From positions 2,907,501 through 2,971,500 of the forward strand of contig NC_070573.1 of the NCBI RefSeq assembly GCF_026914185.1: a stretch of 64,000 bases of DNA. The letters are read 5' to 3'. Position numbers and translations under genes: made by a program. Position 1 is the stretch's first letter. Each line of letters begins with the position of its first letter. Shown here piece by piece: positions 56,619 to 64,000 of this stretch. Below the pieces are notes generated by a model. That model worked only from the letters and a program-made list of their open reading frames with translations. It was not told the origin of the DNA and made no database searches. This DNA comes from Puccinia triticina (Eukaryota; Basidiomycota; Pucciniomycetes; Pucciniales; Pucciniaceae).

Positions 56619-58111
56619 ATGCATAGGTTTTGTTGGCCTAGTCTATTTTTCCTTTGCATGTACCTTGCGCACTGCGAAAAACTAGCTGCGTACTGCAGGA
56701 GGTGTTGAATTGGTGTCCTGGCCACAGTGTGTGGTAGCTCAAAATACTTTGTGCACTGCACAAACCCCCAAAAGAAGGAATAGTTTTTTGGGATTTGTCA
56801 CCGTGCCAATCAATATTTTAGGTGCTCAGAGGCCCCTTTAAAGTATCAAACAAATACAATTACCCCTTCAACCCCTAAAGAAGAAAAAAAATGAAGCCCA
56901 AAAAACTGCTGTGCTCACCTGAAAAGCATGTCCCCAAGCCCCAGGGGCTTCACTTTTTTTTGGAGAATAAAGCTGAATGTCTAAAAACATTCTCAGTTTA
57001 TTTTATGAGTTGTGTGCAAACAGGATCTCATTTATTTGTCTCATTTGGGGCGCTTAAAGTCCCTAAATAAGTTTTTTGATGGTAGTTCATAGCATTTATG
57101 GCAGCTTTTAAAATTCAAGAAATGGGTGGATTTTTTTTGTGTAAGTAGGAGAAAAAATAACACCAAATGAAAAAAACATGACTAAAAGCATAACTGAAAG
57201 ATTTCTTAATCATGAACATCTAATAAAACTCCAATAATAGCTAGGCATTTCATTGCAGTTCGCGGAGTAATTCTCAGCGGTGCACACGGCGGTCTGTAGG
57301 TTGTAGAGATTTCCTCCACAGTGCGCCAAGAGTGAACCGCAGTGTGCAAAGTAGGTCCATAAATCAAGAAGAAGAAAAAAAAAAGTTCTACTCTTATCTG
57401 ACGTGTTTTCTTTTCATCCAAATCAACTCAAAAATAACCCTAAATCAAATAAAAATCCAAGTTTATTAAATCCACAGAATCATGGAAGGCAAGATCATGG
57501 GTTTTGCCTATGTTCATTAGCAAAAGACATATTACAGGTTGAAAATAATCCCCAAATACCCCGGGGGGCACCTCGGATTGACCCTCCAGCTTGTGCTGCA
57601 GCAACAAGCAAAAGTGGGCCGGTCAAATTGGATTTCAAGGAGGGCCTAATCAATTGATTAGGGCAGCTCCAGGGAGGGGGTAGGACGGAACCGGATCCCC
57701 TGGGGAGAAACACACCTCCCCCTCCCCTCTTAAATAGACGCCGGGTTGCCACCCAACTCTTGTCAGACGTGTTGCAAACGCCCCCACCCAAGCCTTGTTG
57801 TCAACTACAATGGTCTTGTTGCACGCAACCTATCCAGATCAAACTCGGCCATATTTGGACCCTTCCCCCTCGCCTCGTCTTCCTACATATTCCCCTGAAT
57901 TGCACCCTATTGCGCCCTGACCGGAAACTTTATTTTCATAGGTCGCGAATCGCGATAGTTGCAAAGACATCACAACCCAGCTAGCCCTTTGCCTCGTTGT
58001 CATCTTCAACACTCTCTGCCCATCGACCTCAACATCAGGTAAGACCAGCCCTAATGGTCAACAAGCAGCACTTCCTCAGCAGCACGAGCACGTGCACGAG
58101 CACGAGCAGCA
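56619..58111. promoter_or_regulatory. Spacer and presumed MTR4 promoter
   Basis: The left part (56619-57420) is AT-rich with no gene. AAGTTTATTAAATCCACAGA at 57460 and ATCATGGGTTTTGCC are words shared with the repeat family at 10050/60600. The last 150 bp before 58112 are CT- and CA-rich and likely contain the MTR4 transcription start. GAGCACG repeats at 58085-58107 lie in the leader. No TATA box is assigned. Confidence 0.4.
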
Positions 58112-59967
58112 ATGGAACCAACCCAGGAGAAGACTAACAGCAAGAAACGGCTGCAACCAACAACCATTCCGACCCAGCCGACCAGCTCATCTCCGAAACG
58201 GACGCGGGTCAGCTCACCATCAGATCAGATGCAGTCCGAAGACCGCACCAAGATCCCAAGCCAACAGCCAGTGCTAGTAGCGGACGAATTCCAGACAGAC
58301 GCTGCCCGACAGATCGATGCCAGTAGCGGACTCCTGCCCGAGCAGTCGGGCTCAGGAGAAGAGAAGCCCCAACAACTCACCCTCTCCCACCAAGTTCGTC
58401 ACCAAGTAGCCCTCCCACCCAACTACAACTACATCCCTATCTCAGCCCATCGCCCCCCAAGTAAACCAGCTAGGACATATCCCTTCACACTCGACCCTTT
58501 CCAACAAGTCTCGACCACTTCAATCCAACGTAACGAGAGCGTACTCGTCTCAGCCCATACTAGCGCTGGGAAGACCGTTGTTGCCGAGTATGCTATCGCT
58601 CAATGTCTCGAAAACAAACAGAGAGTCATCTACACTTCTCCTATCAAGGTCCGCCATCTTTCTTCCCTCTTAATCATTTTCTCCCATTGCTTGAAATTCA
58701 TCTTGTTTTGTAGGCTCTTAGTAATCAAAAGTATCGAGAATTGATGGCCGAGTTTGGGGACGTGGGTTTGATGACCGGGGACGTGACAATCAACCCAAGT
58801 GCATCATGTCTAGTCATGACAACAGAGGTCAGCACAAAGCGCACCCTCAGACGAACCAAATAAGCTAGAAAAAATGCACCGGTTTATCCTGATTATTGCG
58901 TCCTTCTGTTACTCATCCAAAACAGATTTTACGGTCGATGTTGTATCGTGGCTCAGAAGTAATGAGAGAAGTGGCTTGGGTCATCTTTGACGAAATTCAT
59001 TATATGCGCGATAAGGGTAATCAGCCATCCCTCTTCTCGTTCAACTTGGGCCAAATCATGCCCCAAAGATCACTCTTCTCTCCACCGGCATTCAAGAAAG
59101 TTAATCTATGTTCGGGGTTTTTTATGTCATATCAGAAAGAGGAGTCGTTTGGGAGGAGACCATCATTCTATTGCCCCACTCGGTTCGATATGTATTTCTA
59201 TCGGCAACAATACCTAACGCGATGCAGTTTGCCGAATGGATTTGCCATACCCACGATCAACCTTGTCATGTGGTTTACACCAATTTCCGACCAACCCCAC
59301 TACAGCACTATTTATTCCCATCTGGCGGCGACGGAATCCATTTGGTCGTCGACGAGAAGGGCGTATTTCGAGAGGATAACTTCTTAAAAGCGATGGGATC
59401 CTTGAATGATTCGAGAGGCGAAGATCCTGCGAGCTCGATGTCCGGTCGAAACAAGCAGGGCAAGACTAAGAAAGGCGGTAACTCGACCAAAGGCCCCTCC
59501 GATATTTACAAGATCATCAAGATGATCATGGTCAAGAACTATAATCCGGTCATCGTCTTCGCATTTTCGAAGAGAGAGTGTGAGGCACTAGCAATCCAGA
59601 TGTCCAAGTTAGAATTCAACTCCGAAGAAGAGAAGGAAACCGTCGACACGGTTTTCAAGAACGCGATCTCCAACTTGTCTGAAGACGATCAAGGCTTGCC
59701 ACAGATCAAGCACATCTTGCCACTTTTGAAACGGGGGATTGGAATCCATCACGGTGGTCTACTGCCGATCCTCAAGGAGGTCATCGAGATCTTGTTCCAA
59801 GAAGGGCTGATTAAAGTCTTATTTGCCACGGAAACCTTCTCGATCGGCTTAAACATGCCCGCCAAGACCGTTGTCTTCACTACCGTCCGTAAGTTTGATG
59901 GGAAAGACTTCAGGAGTTTGAGCTCGGGTGAATACATCCAAATGTCTGGCCGAGCTGGTCGTCGAGG
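58112..59967 (+). CDS. MTR4: Exosome RNA helicase MTR4, N-terminal half (3' part not in window)
   Basis: Ski2-like DExH helicase that feeds RNA to the nuclear exosome. Exons: 58112-58648, 58714-58827, 58926-59016, 59136-about 59967, about 524 codons of an expected roughly 1050. After a Ser/Thr/Gln-rich N-tail come [20 protein letters not shown], Walker [56 protein letters not shown] (motif II), LSATIPNA (motif III), [60 protein letters not shown] and motif [12 protein letters not shown]. The known continuation (LDDRG...), the arch/KOW and the helical C-terminal domain are not found in the remaining 4 kb. A weak donor GTCTCA follows at 59968, so either a long repeat-filled intron begins here or the gene is broken. 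Confidence 0.9.
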
Positions 59968-60579
59968 GTCTCAGTTTTTTCATTCTTTATCATTCCTGTC
60001 ACATGCAATACTGTTCTCTGTAATTTTCTCTCCTTAGTTTGAGAAATAGTAAAGATTCTGAGAAATTTGCGCAAAATTGGAAAATTTTCACACTTTTCAT
60101 ATTTTTCACTTTCATTTTTTTTCTGTCATAATCATTCTTGGGAACTTACTTTCCACCCCTGTAGCCAAATCCATGAATTCAGGTCTGTTGCCTGAGCTTC
60201 TGTAATGAAAAATGCAGTGCCAAAAAGATTAGATGACCCACTGTACATGAAATCCTGCTACCAACCAATCAAGTCCACCAAAAACTGATTGGGTGTCAAA
60301 AGAGTTTACATTATGACCTTATGTCCCTTGCCATATATCAATGACAAACATGCATTAATCATCAACACTTGCATAAAATTAATCAAACATTGCCCTTCCT
60401 ATCACCTTTGTCTGTCCCCCAACTCAAATTTTCCTCCAAAAGAATAGCTTGGTCTTAGTGTTAAAATCCCTGCAGCGGCGGAGCCGCCTTGGCCTCTAGT
60501 CTAACAAAACCCTTGATTTTTTTTTGCCCACTCTGTGCTTGGAAAAGTGAAGACCCACAACACGTCCACAGAAGAACCT
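59968..60579. other. Sequence after the last recognisable MTR4 codon
   Basis: AT-rich and without MTR4 similarity in any frame. The stretch 60310-60500 resembles 740-985 (same dispersed repeat, same GCGGCGGAGCCGCCTTGGCC end). No acceptor followed by an LDDRG-like exon is visible. Confidence 0.5.
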
Positions 60580-61212
60580 CCCCCTTCATCTAAGTATATT
60601 AAATCCACACTTCTGTGGAAATTGAGATCATGGGTTTCCCCTACCCCTTTCTCAAAAGGCCCCAAAAGGGGCCTGCCAGCATGGCCATGGCCAAATTGGC
60701 ACAGTTTCCCCCATTTCCCATCTTGCCAGTAAGAAGTATGTTTGACTTTGATGCTGTAGAAACTAAGTTTAAAGTCCCCAAACATTAATGCCTTAGACTG
60801 ATCCCCCAGTTCATGAATCATGAATGAACAGGGACCGGATTCTCCCCCCTCTGCCTGTTGCAAATGCAAGGGGAGACAGGGGGGCTAATGGGTTTTGAAA
60901 GATTTGATCAGCCTGTGCAAGTGCAGCAGGGGAGCTAAAGTAAATTTTTGTAGTGGGGAACACTCAGGCAGTAAAATTATTTTAGTCTTTGGTCCAACCT
61001 TTGCAAGCGCAGCAGGGGGGCATAAAATTGTTCTTTCTCCTTGGGCCTAATGCAACTGCAAAAGATGGAGGGTTTTCCATCAGCCTGCGCAAGTGCAACA
61101 GGGGAGGAATAGAATAGGTTGAACCCCCTCAAGCCCCCACAAATGCACGGGCGGAGAGGATAACCAACAGATTAAGCTCAACCTCCGCAGGTGCAAGAGG
61201 GGAACTCAATCT
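60580..61212 (-). repeat. Dispersed repeat with CACTTGC-CAGG words (copy 2, inverted)
   Basis: Inverse of 9457-10088. It begins ATCTAAGTATATTAAATCCA and includes CATGGGTTTCCCCTACCCCT, ACATTAATGCCTTAGACTGA and then the units GCCTGTGCAAGTGCAGCAGG / GCCTGCGCAAGTGCAACAGG. The copies differ at many positions, so both are old. It lies inside the possible MTR4 intron. Confidence 0.75.
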
Positions 61213-61658
61213 GTGCAGACTGTTCCTCTGGCAAAGAAACACTATTTGTGTGGAACATGCGCTGTCAACTGCCCCCTACTTGAAACACATTCTCCAAAGA
61301 AATCTGTTGCCAAACCGCTTTTGGTACCAAACAGTATGTATGTACAGCAATCATTTGTTGTTATGGATTCCCACCCAACTCCTCAAATAGAGACTGTTAA
61401 CTTCCAACATCATCTCAGAGATATTTATGTGACACTGTCACTCTGGGTCTTCAACGCACAAGCTTTCCACCCTGGACAATTGCGGGCAACCCAAGCTCCT
61501 ATTGCACAGGGAACCTGAGCAGATTGGGGTTTTCCCTGTGCGGAGTAACCCCCTCAAATCCAGTCATTTCATTCTATTCAAGCCTCACAACATTCCCGCC
61601 GCTTGGGTGCTGATAAACCCACACCCCCTATTTTGGGGGCACACCCACGTGTAACAAA
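61213..61658. other. Sequence with a short unrecognised frame
   Basis: The frame 61213-61518 (+) of about 101 codons contains GTCAVNCPLLETHSPKKSVA and no recognised domain. No bounded element is seen. Confidence 0.35.
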
Positions 61659-61660
61659 TA

Positions 61661-61908
61661 GGGGGGTTCATGTTAGGCTGATTTCAAAATCAGTCAAAAA
61701 ACCTTGTTAAAAATTGATGGCTGCTCATGCAGGTCTATGCAAGGGTATTCTAGAAAATAAATAGAGTTCTCAGCAAGACCTCCCCTTTGAAGGCCTTGCT
61801 GAAGGGAATGCTTATGCAGTATTTTTTTTTAAGTTTATGCAGGAAGCGTGCATGAGATTTGAAACCATCTGTGACGAGCAGCCAAAATCAGGCTAACGTG
61901 AACCCCCC
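61661..61908. mobile_element. TA-flanked MITE (copy 3, longer type)
   Basis: The inverted ends GGGGGGTTCATGTTAGGCTG and, reverse complemented, GGGGGGTTCACGTTAGCCTG are bordered by TA (61659-61660 and 61909-61910). GTTCACGT is shared with the 34211 copy, but the interior (including CAAGACCTCCCCTTTGAAGGCCTTGC) is different. About 248 bp, non-coding. Confidence 0.8.
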
Positions 61909-61910
61909 TA

Positions 61911-62737
61911 ATACCTTGCAGATTATGGGATTATTTATTGGATGCTTGCCTGATTATGGTTTTATCATTAGGCTCACTAACATGATGATTGGCTAAAGTA
62001 TCTCTTTATTATCTTCAATTGATCTCGATGGCGCATGATTAATGACGTGTTCTTAAATTAACTCTTGACGTCATCGGAGTGTTTTGTGAATCCTGTCTTT
62101 ATGTTACTCTCTCTCCAAAGAACTTTGTTTCCTCTTTTCTCTCTTCTTCATTGGAATATTTCTTAATCTATTGTCTTTTCCAAGAAGCTTGGACAGATTT
62201 TGAAAAAAATGTTTTCAAAAGTCCTTTGCAAATCACATATCTTTCATATATACTCGGAGTTTTCATTTGACAGGTGTCAGATACAGCGCAAGGATAAATT
62301 AAAACCCAGAGCCATCATCCTTGAGAAGATGGTCTTGGAGTAGACCTCAGGAAAAACTGAGCTCATATTCAAAACCAGAGCTGCTTGTTGACCCCTCCGA
62401 CCATGGTGCATGGTGACAGACCGCTGCCCTCTGCCCAAACGGAGGGGCCAACCAAGCTCCAGACCGTTACACAACCTGCAAAGTACAAGAGGGCTGTGGG
62501 ATACTCCAGCCAAAAGTTAATCTCAAAATCAAAAATAAACCCATACACAAAAAAAAAATGGAAAAGGTCCAACCTTCTCAGAAAAGACAATATCATTCCC
62601 TCAAAAATCAAAATCTCATTATCAATAACTTTATTACAAATTGAGTTATCCTATTAAGTTTCTATCACGCATCATGTAGAACTTAAATCTAGTTACTATC
62701 CAAGCAACAGGCGAGTTATCCTCTTGGATTTAACTTC
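61911..62737. other. AT-rich spacer
   Basis: No gene is recognised. Frames at 62079-62270 (+) and 62277-62611 (-) lack motifs. Confidence 0.35.
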
Positions 62738-62739
62738 AT

Positions 62740-63347
62740 AGCCTATCTAACTTAGCTAATTTCCCTCCTCAGGGGAGCAAAGCAACCTCCGAAGGAGGGA
62801 CTTACGCGCTATGTCTACCCCGCGGCCTGAGAGAATTTCAACTTTTGGTGGGCACTTTTTTATAATCAACATAGCACATGGGTCTCTGGACCAAATTCCT
62901 TCTAGTTTTCATTTCTGGGACCACCCAAGCTGTCCCCATCTATGTACTATTTCCATCTACCCCCATCCCTTTTCTTTGATCTGCAATACCCTTTGTAATA
63001 TCATTAGTTTTGGATCCTGTACAGTGCAAGATGTGTAATGAAGGATGAAGTAGACATCATGGTGGTCATAAAAAAGTAATTTGAGTGCCACTCAAGGCTT
63101 CAAAAAATTTGAAAAATATGCAGGAAGATTCTCCATGGTCTTCTGCATCTTTTGTTTCCCCAACACCTGATCACCCAATGAGAATTGGTGCTGCTACAAA
63201 ACGTCAAAAAACAGCATTTTTGAAATTCTCTCAGGCCACGAGGTCAACATAGCGCATAAGTCCCTCCTTTGGAGGGTCCCTGCGAGACGGCGTCCCCCCT
63301 CCACACAGAGAGGGACTTAGTTAAGTTAGATAGCCTATACATAGTGA
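62740..63347. mobile_element. Element with long inverted ends (about 105-135 bp)
   Basis: The left arm 62740-62845 (ATAGCCTATCTAACTTAGCT ... GGAGGGACTTACGCGCTATG ... GGCCTGAGAGAATTTCAA) pairs with the right arm 63212-63347, whose reverse complement reads ATAGGCTATCTAACTTAACT ... GGAGGGACTTATGCGCTATG ... GGCCTGAGAGAATTTCAA. The interior is about 365 bp of AT-rich DNA with no gene. No convincing target duplication was found. Long inverted ends without a transposase suggest a MULE-like or fold-back non-autonomous element. Confidence 0.7.
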
Positions 63348-64000
63348 ATTGGGTAGTAGCCTGATCCTCACACAACGCCCACGCCCTTGAAAGAAGGGTG
63401 TGCAGCCAAGCACATCCACTTTCAGGTGTGTTTTGGCATGTGCACACCCAAAAAGGTGTGTACACGCCTTTTTTAGTCGGCGAGCCTGGATAACATGTAC
63501 ATATGTGTACATGTTATCCAGCCTGTATATGTATAGTATATATATACAGGTTTTCCGCCCGGCCCGTACATAGGATACATAATCCAGGCTGAGGTTACCC
63601 TCCAGAGGGGGAATACATATTTACCCCTTCGCCAGGAAGTTTTGAGGATACACATCTTATGCTGCTCGTCGAGAGGAAACAAGGGGATTCCTCCCGGTGC
63701 TAGCAGTAGCCATATCCCCTCTCCCCCTGGGAGGGAAGGCCCACCCTCCCTCTCCCATCTCGCCGGTCAAAGAGGAGCTGCTGGGGAGCCTAGGTTGTAC
63801 CCAGGCTTGCCAAGAGGTTTTCCCGACGAGTAGGACACATAATCCAGGCTTACCAAGAGATTTCCTTCTGGCAAGGAGGATATATGTATCCTCCTCGCCA
63901 AGAGGTTTCCTCTCGGCCTTCCCTCCTGCCCTTTTTAAGCAGGGAAAACTCTTGGCAAGAAGGATACATATTGTATCCTCCTTGCCGAGAGGAAAAAAGG
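63348..64000. repeat. Palindrome-rich repeat running to the window edge
   Basis: GGATAACATGTACATATGTGTACATGTTATCC (63489-63520) is a near-perfect palindrome. From 63630 on, words such as CTTGGCGAGAGG/CCTCTCGGCAAG and GGATACATATTGTATCC recur in both orientations, ending inside ...GCCGAGAGGAAAAAAGG at 64000. The element continues outside the window. Confidence 0.6.

Overview
This window looks like genomic DNA of a basidiomycete, most likely a rust fungus (Pucciniales). That is inferred from short GT-AG introns (mostly 48-105 nt), basidiomycete-like host genes, and AT-rich intergenic DNA packed with hAT-type, TA-flanked and LTR-type element debris. No cluster, operon or plasmid structure is visible.

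Five host genes can be supported. RRP45 (13509-14727, +) is a PH-ring subunit of the RNA exosome, five exons, 290 aa. A predicted secreted protein (15235-18270, -) has eight exons whose introns are all phase 1. RIM15 (22707-33620, -) is a very large PAS / zinc-finger / Greatwall-type kinase / receiver-domain protein in eleven exons, about 3412 aa, and occupies the one long GC-rich tract. A second probable secreted protein (49636-52016, -) has seven exons. MTR4 (from 58112, +) is the exosome RNA helicase; its reading frame stops being recognisable just after helicase motif VI at about 59967, and repeats fill the rest of the window, so the C-terminal half lies beyond the edge or is lost. A GC-rich open frame at 8805-9353 (-) may be an orphan exon.

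Almost everything else is mobile DNA. Reading element ends together with flanking duplications gives several precisely bounded elements. (1) A family with CAA-[GC]-GGTG-like inverted ends and 7-bp target duplications, seen at four places: 1588-1998, 20184-20641, 46721-47798 and 54159-54626. (2) Elements with 8-bp duplications typical of hAT transposons: 4618-5673, 5781-7838, 34503-35245, 19082-21828 and possibly a nested 7.4-kb element at 3080-10514. (3) Three TA-flanked MITEs: 34211-34345, 55564-55694 and 61661-61908. (4) A decayed hAT transposase at 42393-44836, and Ty1/copia and Ty3/gypsy pol fragments. (5) LTR-like starts marked by a perfect 18-20-bp palindrome. A palindromic satellite built on GATGACCGGT...ACCGGTCATC occurs in three arrays with a variant in a fourth, some of them enclosed in transposons.

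Layout: 1-13.1 kb repeats and nested transposons; 13.5-18.3 kb RRP45 and secreted gene A; 19-21.9 kb fold-back element; 22.2-33.6 kb RIM15; 34-49 kb transposon debris; 49.6-52.0 kb secreted gene B; 53-57 kb satellites and LTR pieces; 58.1-60 kb MTR4; 60-64 kb repeats. Exon limits were set by eye from reading frame, phase and splice consensus. No alignment or transcript data were available.
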